Shown here: positions 42,792 to 55,647 of the stretch, one piece after another
Numbering within the stretch: the first letter of the stretch is position 1
Layout of the letters: every line of letters starts with the position of its first letter
DNA from: Craterostigma plantagineum
Taxonomy: Eukaryota > Streptophyta > Magnoliopsida > Lamiales > Linderniaceae
Direction: 5' to 3'
Assembly (NCBI GenBank): GCA_027422505.1
Contig: JAPQWV010000012.1
Location: 23,823,501 to 23,887,500 of the forward strand
DNA length: 64,000 bases
Notes under the pieces: generated by a model
What the model was told of the DNA's origin: nothing
Databases searched by the model: none
Seen by the model: only the letters and a program-made list of their open reading frames with translations
Program-made: the position numbers and the translations under genes

Positions 42792-45700
42792 TCACGCAGA
42801 TTTCAACTTGGCAGAAACTGATGCGATGTGCGATAATGTCTTGTGCCCGACGAACAATAAGAACATTCCCAGCAACCCAAGCGCCTTCAGAGTGGTGAAA
42901 AGATCGAGCTGCGCACACAAAGTACAATACAGTCGAAATGAATCGATCAACGAAAATCTTACTAAAGTTTTCCCAAAACTACGTCCCTGTTTTCTCTAGC
43001 AATGGAATAAAAGGTACCAAATGACGATAGAAGTTGAACTTTGATTGTACCTTAAACCAGAAAATAGCATAGAGTAGCAAAACAGCTGCAATTCCCAGAT
43101 GGAAAAGGAGGGCAAATGCTGCATGAACAGTTGATCTTGGAAAGTTCTTCATGTTAGCACGGAGGCGAATCAGCTGTAAATAGAAGATGTTAGTGTAATG
43201 CATCTCTCAAATAAAGGTATTATTTATTTCTGGTGAAACTAAGACATACCCCAACGACAAAACCCAAGAATGGCAAGAGAACGAGGCCAAGGAAGGCTAG
43301 GGAAAGCTCTCTAGGAGGTCTCTTTTCAGGGGCACGAAATATGTGAGTTATCTCTGCCTTGGGCCCATATCTAGAGTACGGGTCGACGGGTCGTGGAGGA
43401 GGACGGGCAGCTTTTTCGGGAGGGTCGGGGAGATCTAATTCGATGTGCCCCAAATTTTGCAGGAAAGAGTTTTCCTGAAGTAAGCACATAAAACGTAAGT
43501 CAAGGGAGAATGTGAAACACTGATATAGTTGGATATCAAACAACTTTTGGAATAATTTGCATACCATGACAGAATCCCCAACTGTGAGTTGAATGTCGTA
43601 TTTGCCAGACAAATAGAAGAATTTCTCGACCAATCCCAGGAAATCCTACAAGACAGAGAACTTGTTAAGGCTTAACTAACATGCACAGTACGTGTTTCGA
43701 CAAGGAGGTGAAGGAAGACAACTGTCCCGCTTATTTTATAGAAGGTTGCAAAAGACTTAACTAGTGTTATCTGAAATTTCTTCCCCGAATTGCCGATGAC
43801 AAATACATGTTCAACCCCACTTTCATGTCTCAATTTAAGGAATGCCTGCCAATAGAAGATAGTGTGTCAATAGCAACGAACCGAAAAACAAATTATAACA
43901 AGCGTAAAAGGTTGCAAGGAGAACCTGGTGAGGGATGAAAGCTTGTCCTGAGGGAGCGGATAAATCAAAGGAAACCGTCAGCTTCTGCAGATGGTTAGCT
44001 GATAAAGCAACATCATTTCCTTGAGTAAATTCAACCTGAATTGACGTATAACCAAGTCAACAGAACAGCCGGCGAACAAAAAAAAACCCAATGCTCTCAA
44101 ACCCACCAAAGAAAAGACGTGAAAAATGTACAAAAAAAGTTCTAGACCCACAAATGACCGCTGATGAATAAATAACAGGAGCAAAATGAACACATTATCG
44201 AAGGAAATGGGTACTTTTTCTGTGTCTCTACGCTGCCAAGATCACTGTCAAGTACAGCAATCTCCGCATTCTCAATTTTGACAGCTCCAGTTACATGAAT
44301 AGGTATTTTAGTGCGCCGCGCCTGTGACAAAGTTGTTCTTATCTTCTGGATCATCAAGTATAATCTACCAACAACCAAAAATACAGAAATCAATGAGAAA
44401 GTTAACGTCAAGATCCCTCCAAAAGAAAGTAACATACAACAGAATGTAAGAATAAATGTTGACGAGTACCTCAAAAGAAAAAATGTACTTTCCCAAATCA
44501 ACATTAGTTGGCAACGTTTCCAAGACATGCACTGCATGTTCAGAGTCAAACTTCAGTTTCTGCATCACAGAACCCAATGGTTTAGTGTTCTGTCGTGTTA
44601 CATACAGATCAATGATATTAATCTACTGACAATATTCTGATGTTTAAATGAAAAGACTTAAGCAGCATTGACTGCATGGAAGCACCTGGTTAACAACAGA
44701 AGCATCTTTAGACCCAGAGACAAAGATCTGTTTGAGTTTGACAGTCAGCCCAGGAGCAGGGGAACCCAGAGGAGTGCTGACCCTCACCTGAGGGGCAAAA
44801 AAGGAAATGAGAAAAATAGGCACACATACGAAAAGATTAGCAAATATCACAGTTCTTCCTAAAAGCAAGTTAAATCGCTAAACCAATCCAAAGTAAAGCT
44901 CCCATATATCATATAGGTCTACAATTACTATACAGGTAAAGTTCATGTAAGAATCAATGAGTTTAGGACAACAGAATGAGAAAATGAACGGGAAACTAAA
45001 GCAGTGACTCATACAACAGAACAGAGATGAGAACAAAACGTATAATGCCAGAACGAGATAGGACATCGGGACAATTCAGATGCGCACCTTCAGTTGATCG
45101 TTTCTGGTAACTGATAGAACAGTAGCTTTTGGTGACAAAATCAGGGGGACAGATCCTCTGGAGGAACAAAAAATTGCATAATTTCATATTGCAATTCACA
45201 ATGTTGGAGCAATAGTTGAAATCGAAAAGATCTTAATGGAATATACATCCACTAGAACCAGAGTAATAGAAAATTGTGTATTGAGATGAATTTAAAAACC
45301 TAAAGAAACATGAAATATAACCGCATCAAAAGGAAAACCATTCAAGTACTTGCCTGAACTCCTCTAAGCAGGCCAATGAATCAATTTGGTGATAGAAGTC
45401 CTTGGCACTTCCAGGAATCCCAAGACCAAGGAAAAATTTTGCCAAACCCAAAATCTTTTCTCCTGGAATCTGTAATTAAAGAAAAAAGAAAAAGGTTTTA
45501 AAAGGCTGAAGTAACAAAGATAAACCCAAGGAAATCATGATTCATCTAGTAAAAACAGCCATCTCGTCGGCACTTATCAATTACCATACATTCAAATTCT
45601 CGGAGGCGGCAGATGCAAACGTTGAGATGCCCCGGACAACTGATGAGGAAGCAGAAAGAGGCCCCTGGTTTCCACGAACATCAATGAGTTTCTCATCGAA

Positions 45701-46753
45701 GTAACAAGAGCCGTCATCTAAAACAGAATTTTCATGTCAATTCTAGAACATATCGCTAAAAAAACCCCGAAAACTACTACATAGTTTAAAAAAAAAAAAC
45801 ATATGACGAAAGATAAAAGCATATACGGAACTGCATACCATATCTTTCAATACCATCAAAAAGTTTCAGTATGTCTTTTTTCACCATAGCAGTCTGGCAT
45901 ATGAAAAGATAGCATCAGAACACCACACAATTTATGAAGCAGATAGTACAAGAAGATCATACATAGTTAAAATATGAGTATGGAAGTTTATATATGAAAA
46001 GAAGTTACTCATAAGATGAGCTTGGGAACACATTCATGTATAAGGTTAAGCTACACGACAAGTCCTAAGGTATAACGATTAAAACAGTCCACTTATAGGG
46101 TCATTGTTTCCTGCTGCAACTAAAGGTATCACTTTTTAATACCAATTGAACCATAGTAAGACACAAACTGTAGGGCATTCCATGAAACATCCACATGCAC
46201 GGAAAACAACATGGTATTTAAGAATCAAACAAAGTTGAAACAATAACTAGATCGCTCACCAAAGAAGGGTCAATTTCGGAAGGAGCTAAAGACAAAACTC
46301 CAGCCAAAGTTTCAAATGCAATTCCTACAAAAGAAAACACGTATACTTTGTAAAGGTGAATGGAATTAAGATGATTATAATTATAAGCATTTCACAGATT
46401 TTTCTTTTGACCGAAAAGAAACAACGAAATACCAACAAACACAATATTACGCTCAGAAACTAAAGCTCACCTATAAAGCAGAATGAGTTAATAACAATCG
46501 GTTGAGGACCAGTTACCAGCAGCATCAGCACTAGACTCGGGATTGCTGGATCTATAGCGCCACCTTCCATCACTCTGACTGAGAGCCTGCAACTCCAGGA
46601 AAAAATTGACAGTTACGAATATAACCTGACATAATATATTTCAGATAGCACGTTTAAGTGATAAGAAACATAACGAAATCCAAAGTCCACCTTCACTGCT
46701 CGAAATATTTTATCAGCATCTTCAAGATGAACATCAAATTCAGAGTTCAGATC
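42792..46753 (-). pseudogene. Ribophorin II (OST subunit, RPN2/SWP1 type), 5'-truncated
   Basis: Ribophorin II is the ER-membrane subunit of oligosaccharyltransferase, which N-glycosylates proteins. Fourteen exons recognised: 46753-46691, 46586-46517, 46324-46260, 45893-45839, 45717-45590, 45469-45354, 45157-45088, 44787-44686, 44559-44470, 44364-44215, 44035-43925, 43845-43762, 43645-43565, 43474-43250, then 43173-43051 and 42908-42792. Phases fit throughout. Landmarks: [60 protein letters not shown] and C-terminal membrane spans ([33 protein letters not shown]). The signal peptide and roughly the first 200 residues are not found in 46754-48600. Exon 44364-44215 has an extra base near VTG/RRTKIP that leads to a TAA, and a compensating missing base at its donor. 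The 45353 intron has a GC donor. Likely pseudogene. Confidence 0.85.
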
Positions 46754-46859
46754 CTGCATATCATTGTTCTGAAAATGGTAGGCCCAATTTTAGCCCTTGT
46801 AAAAAGGAACAAAAAATACTTCATTACACTAAACTTTGTCCAATAGCATCGGATTTAAA

Positions 46860-48400
46860 TTTATGCTGAGCGTAATCAACTAAAATTGATGGGTTGCACC
46901 GAGGAAACCTCTGATAAACGAAATTTTTATCAACACCCCGAAAGCGTAATGTCGGTTGTTATTTATGGAAGAAACATGTTTTTCTCTTTGTATCTAAGCT
47001 CCTCGTTGTGTTAATGTTTCATATAAGTAGCTAAATCACGTAGTATTTGAGATTAGATGAACCCTAGCGAGATCGTACGGATGTTGAACGTATTATTGTA
47101 TGCATTTTATTATGACTCTGTTACGATTTATGTTATTATTTTGATTATGTCTATGTGGTCGAAATAATTGTCGGGAAATCGTACGCTACGCTCGAGAGAT
47201 GGGCGAACGATTAGACCACTCGTAAACGAGCGAAATAAACTCATCGCTAGAGATAGGTTGAACTACCCCGCTGGATTAGAGTCAAATCTAATAGTGTGAT
47301 TCATCGTGTTTTAATGCGATCTATGGTTGACTAGTTAGGGAAGCTTGCTCAGCTATTTAATTCATATATTAGTTGTTTACGATTTTGATGTGATAAGGTG
47401 CAGTTTCGTCAGTCGTATAAATTCGTACGAATGCTCTAGGATTCCTCACGGTATAATAATTAGCTAAAATATATAACTTGTTTATCATTCGATTGAGCTA
47501 GGGGGATTCGAAGTCTCAAATACGCTTTCTTTTAAAAAAGTCGCCGTGTTTATTATTTTTATCAGCTTTTATTTAAGTATTTATTTTATATTTTCCAAAA
47601 CTATCAAGTTTTCTACTAGAATATTTAAACGCGAATTTTTCAAATTATAGTTCCGTTGGGATTCGATACTCGAAAACTTGCTACGTCTATACTATTTTCG
47701 ATAGGTACACTTGCCTGTTGACCGTAGGATAGTTCGTTGATATTCGTTTTATTTTTATTACTCGATCCGCTCGATCAAGTTACCTCACAAATAACTCTTT
47801 TTATTCTCAGTCAGGTAGGTACCCCACACAATGCTACCATAGTCATCACATTCCGACTAAGTTCAGTCTGAATCAAATCTTAACCTTAATGTCGGCTATG
47901 GGACGACAATGGCGTCCAGCGTGACTAATACTCCTTGGTCCATGGTAGTATTGTGCTCGCTCATAATATGTATGGCATATAACTATTTCGAACGTTTGAA
48001 ATTATCTGTCTCACAATCATGTCTCATTTCATGTCTCACTCTGTAAAATTTAAATAAAAATTATTCTTATGATTATAAAAAAAAAGATATGTATATCAAT
48101 TTGATCATCATAAACAAGGAATAAATTGGATGTATTATTTATTTTTATCATGAAAATCATATGAAATAACGATGATGTTATGATTTGGTGGAATATAGAA
48201 TTAAAAGAATTAAAAAACAAAAAGTAAATTTGTGAACCGCATAATTTAAAATTCAACAGCTCTTATTGTTTGAGATATAGAGGGAGACATAATTTGTGGG
48301 ACACATGATTTTATGTTGTATTTCGAACATTATATTTAGTTTTTCTAGTCTATTTTGCCTAGGCACGATCTATTATGTTTGACAAGTACTTTTCACCTCA
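46860..48400. repeat. Probable LTR-retrotransposon-derived region
   Basis: Lacks exons of the neighbouring gene. Contains GGGATTCGATACTCGAAAACTT and TATTTTCGATAGGTACACTTGCC, wording typical of non-coding parts of plant gypsy-like elements, and repeated TCGTACG/CGAGC words. No terminal repeats or protein domains found. It coincides with the point where ribophorin II loses its 5' exons. Confidence 0.3.
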
Positions 48401-48645
48401 AGACACTATAAATAACGATGAACTTAATCACAAGCGTGAGCTTGTCATTATTACTCAATTTAACATCAACATTTATTCCAGGAATTAGGACAATCAAATC
48501 ACATACGTTGAATGACAATCCTAGGAAATGCAATTGCACCAGTAGTGAAAAATCAAAGTCCGTTACAACTCATCAACCAATCCAACGCTTTTATCCCACG
48601 CCAATTTATTATTTATTAATATCATAGCCATTTATATATTATTCT

Positions 48646-49449
48646 CTAATTCTTTTTTTCATCATCAATATTATTATTGAATAATGGGCAAACGGTGCAA
48701 GCACAAGCCTTGACCAAATTGCCACCGCATCGGCCGGTGGCTTTGGGCCCATAAAGCGATTTGCAAAAATATCGACACTTTATATCTCCGATCGGTGGGC
48801 CCAACGGGCAAGCCAGCGCCGTCGGGACGTTCGAACACGACGACCCGTCAGTTGCACTCACCGCCATGCAATTTATCATCCAACCTACATATAAAAAATT
48901 TAGAAAGATCCAGTTTTTATTATTCCTATGTAGTGGCAAGACATACATATCATCGTCCCACGAAATAAAATGATCATAATGATATAACATTTTGATAAAG
49001 AAAAAAAGTTGAGGGTTCGAGGCATATCTGGTGAACATATCAAATTGAGTGACGATAAGCCAAAGAAATGTAATGGGAACGGATTAGAAACCCTAAAAAT
49101 GACATCTTTTATAAATGTAACTTGAACTAGAGAGAGAGAGTGAGAGAGAGAGTATGCGTATAAGATAAAGAGCCATTTTTATTCCTTATGATTGCAAAAT
49201 AATATTATTATAAAATTTTGATAAAATTACTGAAGTAGAGGGCTTGAAGCCGATCTGGCGAACATATCAAACTGGACGGTAATCCAAAGAAAAATTTAAT
49301 GCAAAACAGATCATAACCCTAAACTTAACATCTTTATATTGGGATCAACTTAGAGAGAGATTAGAGTTAGAGAGAGAGAGAGAGATTAGAGAGAGAGAGG
49401 ACATGCCTATGAGAAGAGTGTGAAGAACAAGCACTTGAAACTTATGCAT
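48646..49449 (-). CDS. Defensin-like secreted cysteine-rich peptide
   Basis: Two exons, 49449-49407 and 48884-48646, give 93 residues. The N terminus MHKFQVLVLHTLLIGWMI is a plausible signal peptide. The mature part has eight cysteines spaced C-x8-C-x10-C-x3-C-x11-C-x7-C-x1-C-x2-C; the CxxxC and CxC pair is the cysteine-stabilised alpha-beta pattern of plant defensin-like proteins, secreted peptides in defence or pollen signalling. The frame joins only with a GC donor (ATAG|GCATGT) and an ATGTAG acceptor; the nearby GT donor two bases further breaks the frame. A TATA box lies 93-100 bp upstream of the ATG. Target and function cannot be inferred. Confidence 0.7.
49010..49400. repeat. Duplicated segment inside defensin-like intron
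   Basis: About 130 bp at 49010-49145 (GAGGGTTCGAGGCATATCTGG...GAACATATCAAA...AACCCTAAA) recurs at 49255-49385 with about 80-85 percent similarity by eye. Each copy is followed by a GAGA-type microsatellite. A local tandem duplication of intron DNA. Confidence 0.7.
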
Positions 49450-49541
49450 GGTGAAGGTATGAAAAATGCTAATAGTTTTGTGAGCTTTGAAGAGATATTG
49501 TTGTGACTCGTAGTGGTGAGTGTGTGAGTGTGTGTGATGGG

Positions 49542-49549
49542 TATTTATA
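49542..49549 (-). promoter_or_regulatory. TATA box of defensin-like gene
   Basis: Minus-strand TATAAATA, just upstream of a CACACA/CTCAC-rich leader and about 95 bp before the ATG at 49449. Good match and spacing for a plant core promoter. Confidence 0.7.
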
Positions 49550-49599
49550 GATTGTAAGAGGGCTTTGTTTGTAACGTCAGTAGAGGTTATTATTAAAGC

Positions 49600-51850
49600 A
49601 CTTAGAATTTGCAGTTGAGATGAAGTCGATGATGGTGTAATAATAGTTATGAGTTATGACACGCCATTGCAATCTAATTTGTCATACCAATAAAAGATTC
49701 ACACACAACAAAAGGTTTTCTTCGCAATGTCATAAATGCTCGGCCTATTTAATAGTTCATCAGCAAAACAATATTAATAATTACTGAAATTTTTATGTTA
49801 TTATTAGACTTGGTTTTATTAATATTGAATGGATTGGACGAAAAAATGGGATAAATGTGAGAAATTAGGTAGAGATATATATACAACTGGCGAACTTAAT
49901 TCAAACTGCTCAACTAAAACCATCAACTGTTTCTTTCGGTGGCATTTAACGCTATGGATTTCATGTCTCTGTCACAAATATTTTTTTTCATAAATAAACT
50001 CAATATATATATTTTTGAAAACCGCAAGTCAAACTTTATTACAACACAGTAGGAAAACGAAAAAGGAAACACATATCATACAGACTACATAGTCCAAGAA
50101 ACTCATCATGTCTTAATAAAAAATGAAATCATGGAGCATATCATCAAAGAAAAGAAGGGATAAGGGTCGAATTTCAATCAATCAATACCCAATAATACAA
50201 AAATCATCTCGGCAAAGATATAACACAATAATACGGTCCGAAATCGAACGCAAAAAACAATCATAAACATATCATGAGATTTTAGTTTATAGCTCTCAAG
50301 GAATCAAAAGAACTTTGCTCAAATAAGGTTAAGCCATGCCAAACTAATTACATGGAGGCAATCAATTCACTCAAAATTGATTGTTCTCCATCTATATAGA
50401 ATACAGGTCGGAATACATATTGATTAATTATATATACCACCAAGAACGCAATTTGTTGTTTTATGTTATATATTTGATGAATTATGGTGGACCACATAGG
50501 GAGTTTTTATTATTTATTTGCTTCCTTATTTTCATGTCGTTCATTTTTTTTGTTTTTTTTTTGCTTTTTTCTAAAATCAATCTTGAAGGCCTATTTCCAT
50601 GCCTGTATTTCATCAGCAAGCAATTAATTAATCAAACGGTAACTTTGACTTGTGGAAGAAAAATACAAATCTACCATGTGGAATGGAAAAAAAAAAAAAA
50701 GAGAATAAATTATTTATTAACACAATGGGCTCACTTGCAAGTATTTTGCAAATATTTATCTTGTAAAGGACAGATGTTGTTAAAATCATTCACACACACA
50801 CACACACCCATCCGTGTATGTGTGTGAATGGACAAGCACTGCTCAACTAGTGAGCTGAAGCATATTTCATCTTTAGGGTTATAAATGTCAATTTCACGTC
50901 CCACAATACGTTGTTTTCATGCGTTTTGGGACCTTTGGACAGTTAGTGGCAACGTTGTAATACTTATTTTATTGATTTACTAATATATTTTGGAAACATA
51001 TTTAATTTACTAAACCGTACTTTAAGCCAAGTTTAAAATATGACTTGTCGGGTCAAATTCTGTTAGATTAATAATACATCCTAATCAGTAATCATTAAGC
51101 CCCAAAAAGACGGTAAGATACGCCTTAATTATTAATTAAGAACGGATCCGTACGTAAGGCTTTTAGTGATTTTGGATTTTGTTAGATTCCTTTTTTTCCC
51201 CTATAATCAAACAAATGTCGTCAACTAATGCTAATTGGGCACTTTTATAAATTTACGATATTTATATATATCATTTAAATAGAAAACAAAGTAAAAGGGC
51301 CCTTCCAAATGATGCTTATTGCTTGCTATAAACGATACGATAAGTTCATTAATTGTGGGTTTCTTGTATATAATGATTTAAATGGTGGGTGATAGAGGAC
51401 ATATACACACAAATATAAATATATATACCATTTATTATTGCAATAGCAATCGAATGAAATACTTATATTATGAAGTGAAATAGTAACAACCACAATTATT
51501 GTTTTCATGGGCAACAATATGAGATTCTAATACGTTTTCCGTATTGTTGACAAAATCTAATATAACTAACGCGCTAATATGATCCAATAAAAGATGTATT
51601 ATCATGTATCATCATAGAATTTATGAATACCCAACCCAACTTTATTTTATTTTAATTGTGAACATAAAAACAAAACATTAAAATTCGGACCCCCCATTTA
51701 CTTCATAATAATAAATGAATAAATCATTGTAACATGGATGGAAGTACAGACCTTATCCTCTTCTTGACTTCGTATTTTTCAGACATTTAAATAATAATAA
51801 TGATAAAAGAATAACCTAATAATTACGCGTCCACTGTCCAAAAATACCTC

Positions 51851-51881
<31 letters not shown>

Positions 51882-52054
51882 TTTCTCTCCACTATCTTCT
51901 TCCTCAACCTTCCCTTATTTGGAGCAACAAACACAGAGCAGAATTTCAAACTTCCCACGATTTCAATCCTAAATTCTCTTTCAACACCTTAATTACTTAT
52001 TGTCCCAACCAAAATCTGTCTGCCAAAAAAAAAAGGTTCAATAAAAAACAGAGT
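49600..52054. other. Intergenic region upstream of the PIF gene
   Basis: AT-rich, no gene recognised. Contains an AC/GT palindromic stretch at 50791-50826 and a (CA)n microsatellite at 51851-51876. The last 200 bp (CT-rich, ending CAATAAAAAACAGAGT) are presumably promoter and 5' UTR of the gene at 52055. Confidence 0.5.
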
Positions 52055-55000
52055 ATGAACAGTCACTTAGTCCCAGATTTCCAAGCTGAGATGGAAGACG
52101 ACTGCTCAATACCCACAACTTCGGGCTTTTCCCGGCCCAAAAAGCCCGCCCCGTAAGACCCCATCTCCTCTACTCTCTTCTCTTCGTCCGAGGATGTAAT
52201 GATTTTGTTTCTGATTTTTCTTTTTATTTTTTATTTATTCAGAGGTGAAGAAGAAATCATGGAGTTGCTGTGGCACAACGGCCAAGTTGTGGTCCAATCG
52301 CAGAACAGCAAATCGAAGAGCAAACAACACCCGCTCGATCTGACGGCGGAGGATCATCCTAGAATCGACGGCCACGATCAGTTCAACCCACCGCCGCAGC
52401 ACAACAATGGCGGCGGCCTATTCATGCAAGAAGACGAAATGGCCACGTGGCTACAGCAGTACCCCGTCCTCGACGACCCCTTTGAGTACGCCGATCTCCT
52501 CTACGCCGCAAACCCACCTCCGCCGCCTCCTCCTCCTCCGACGGCGCCGGCGCCTCCAGCGCCGCCGCGTCAGAACTTCGCGCATTTCAGTAGGCTCAAG
52601 AGGGATCTTCCTTACAACTCGAACACCGTCGTCGTAACGGCGACGGCGACGCCGGAAAATGAGGGGAAGGGTAATAATGACGACGTAAATAGGAAGGAGG
52701 TGGCCGGCATGACCTGCGAGATGACGGTGACGTCGTCGTCGCCGGTGAGATCTGGGGCGAGCACGTACAGCGCGAGTGGGAACCGAGCGCGTGTGAAGCA
52801 CGCGGAGGAGAGCGTCGGAGTGGCGAGTGAAGAAGATAAGAAAAGAAAGGCCAAGGATCACAACGACGAGCGTCTCACTCAGGTAATAAGAACTTCTTCG
52901 ATTTTTATTCCTTTTATTTATATGACTTTCTATTTTTTACGGCGAATATGAGAACTAAAAATTTAATCATTTTTATAATTTACTACCAATTCGTTGGATA
53001 TAGTTCTCTATAATATCATATTAAATATGGTTGAAATGATTTTGATACATTGAATAATAGTTGCGTCCTTTAAAAGCGTGAAAACGACACCTCCCTTGGC
53101 TGGCTTGATGTGTATGTGTATGTACAACTGTGTCCCATTAAAATATACATTTTTCTTTTTTTGTAATTTCTTATTAATAAAGAATTAATGTGCTAAAATC
53201 GATGTGAAGTATGATATATTATCGTTATTAGCTTGTATATTTTCTGTGTTATTGTAACTATTGTTACTATCTTGGGGAATATGGAAGCATGTAATAAGGG
53301 GCCACAACGTGACAGGTTGCGAAATTGGGGTACTGAGCATGAAAATCTCATTTTTTGTGCAACTGATTTTGGACTTATATGAATTTCATTTATTTATTTG
53401 TGTACATTTATATTATATATATATTCATCACCGTGACATACTACGGATAAATACGAATTTATACAACTTCACATACAGTGCGGACGTTAGAACCTCGCGT
53501 CCCTGTCTTGCCACGTGTCATCCGTACATGCGCTTGCTTGTTGGCACCAATGAGGCGCTGACACGTGGAGGGTCTGTGCGCCACAAATTCGTGGCACACA
53601 TTAGCTTGAGACTTGGAGCGAAGTGAGCGAGCCGCAAAATGACGAAAAGCTATAAATAGTGAAAAAAACTGACCTACAATTAATTATCACATGCATTTCT
53701 TGACAGTTTTTAATGTTTTTTAGAGTATTTTTTTTGTTTTCTTCCTAAAATTAGTTAATCCAAAGTAATTAAGACAACTAATCATTTGTTACACAATGTG
53801 ACAATGCTTTCTTGGTTTTAATTGTTCATAGGATGTTGAGGTTGAAGCCTCCGAGGCGAAGAAACAAGCGCGTAGTTCGTTGTCGACGAAGAGGTCTCGG
53901 GCGGCCGAAGTGCATAACCTATCGGAAAGGGTTAGTTAGTTCTCGCCTTATTTCGAACAACTTCGAAGAGATGAAATAGTATCTTTTTGGTCGTGCAGAG
54001 GCGTCGGGATAGGATAAACGAGAAGATGAGGGCTTTGCAGGAACTCATACCTCGATGTAATAAGGTTCGAGAAATGTTGATTTTTAGTACGTACGTCGAA
54101 CGAATGTGTGGATTGTCGGGAATTGAATTTTCGATTTTGTCGTTTGTCGTAATGTGATGCGTGCAGTCGGACAAAGCTTCGATGTTGGACGAGGCTATCG
54201 AGTACTTGAAATCGCTTCAAATGCAAGTCCAGGTACGCCATTGTTCTATGCTGTGCTTATAGCTTTCACGAAATTAGTTTTTTGTCCTCTAATTTGCTCG
54301 CGTCCAAAACTAATCGAGTATGTTTACACCAATTGACGTTTTCGTAGTTTTCAATAATTAAATTTGTACAGTGTGAAGTAAGCAGTCAAGCATATTCATT
54401 TTGGTTGGCAGGGACAAAATATAGGCCTCGACTTACCTATCCAATTGGGTATAATCCAATTTTCAATAAAAATTATGACGTGTTATTTCCACTAAACACA
54501 CGTATGCGTATTTTAACATGTTTGGAGTAGGGTGTAATGTGCCACATGTCATTTCTTGAGTGCCCAATTGGGTAGGAAAAATAGAAATTTGATTATTTGC
54601 TATTAGTTGTATCAACATACTGGACTATTTTGGACATGGACAAATTGGAGGACGAAAACGAATTTCGTAAAATTATAGCGATAAGATTTTAGTTTTTTTA
54701 GCTCTACGTAAAACTTATCATTATGAATTTGGTGATGATGAAATTTACGTCCACCTATATTTTTCGTATAGATGATGTCGATGGGATGCGGGATGGTACC
54801 AATGATGTTCCCGGGCATGCGACAGTACATGCCCGCCATGCAGATGGGCATGGGTATGGGCATGGGCATGGGCATGGGCATGGACATTAACCGCCCGCCC
54901 ATGGTTCCATACCCGTCCGTGCTACCGCCCAGTTCGTCTATTCCAAATCCAACTGCAACGCCACTACAGCCACCACACAGTATGGGTCCTAGATTTCCCA

Positions 55001-55647
55001 TCGTGCAGTTCCACGTGCCGCCCCAGACGGGCGGGCATCCACTCGTGACCGACCCGTCGGGTCAGAACCCGACCCACCCGTGTATGCCGAACTTCATGGA
55101 CCCATATCAGCAGTTCCTTGCAGGCATGCATCATGGCCAATTGCAGTTTCCACAGGCAAGCTAAGCATATTAAATTAAAACACTATGCATTACTATATGC
55201 AAAGATTACAATCTTTTTTCTCCATATTTAGACATCTTGAATGATTGATTAATCACATTATGCACAAAGATTGAGTCTTTCTTTTTTCACCATATTTAGA
55301 CATCATTCTTCTTAGTATGGTTAACCACACTGTGCATTGGCATTTATATACAAAGACCGAAATCTTTTCCACCATTTTTAGACATCATTTTCTTGTGTGA
55401 TAAACCACACTATGCATTAACTATAATGCAAAGATTCAATCTTTTTTACCATAATTAGACTCAATCTTTCTTTGACGGGTTTTCTTTTCTTTATGAATGC
55501 AGCCCGGGGGAAATAAGGCGGGCACGAGCAAAGATGCGAGAAATCCCGAGAACCAGCGAAACGGTAAGAAAAAAAACCACTAGTTTTAGTTCTTACATTA
55601 GCCTTAATTAGGATCAGTTTTTCATTAATTTTTGTATTGCAGGTTGA
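52055..55647 (+). CDS. Phytochrome-interacting bHLH factor (PIF4/PIF5-like)
   Basis: Eight exons: 52055-52152, 52243-52882, 53832-53930, 53999-54064, 54167-54232, 54772-55155, 55503-55563 and 55643-55647, all in phase, about 472 residues. PIFs are nuclear G-box-binding factors degraded after phytochrome B binding. The active-phytochrome-B-binding motif is present near residue 38 ([18 protein letters not shown]). No APA motif was noticed. The bHLH ([52 protein letters not shown]) keeps the H-E-R contacts for CACGTG. Between them is a proline-rich run and a basic KKRKAKD stretch; after the bHLH come a Met-Gly repeat and a Pro-rich tail. The exon 6 donor is GC (CAG|GCAAGC); if unused, translation ends two codons later, removing about 20 residues. 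No lesion seen. Confidence 0.92.
53512..53567. promoter_or_regulatory. Pair of G-boxes in PIF intron 2
   Basis: CACGTG at 53512-53517 (GCCACGTGTCA) and at 53562-53567 (TGACACGTGGA), 50 bp apart, with flanks mirror-imaged. G-boxes are the binding sites of PIF proteins and of ABA-related bZIPs. Location inside a PIF gene suggests, but does not show, auto- or cross-regulation. Confidence 0.55.
54844..54885 (+). repeat. Hexanucleotide (ATGGGC) repeat in PIF exon 6
   Basis: About seven tandem ATGGGC/ATGGGT units encode a (Met-Gly)n run directly after the bHLH region. Likely length-variable within the species. Confidence 0.85.

Noticed and set aside
52451..52861. 136-codon Arg-rich minus-strand frame
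   Set aside because: Antisense shadow of the proline-rich and Val/Thr-rich PIF exon 2.
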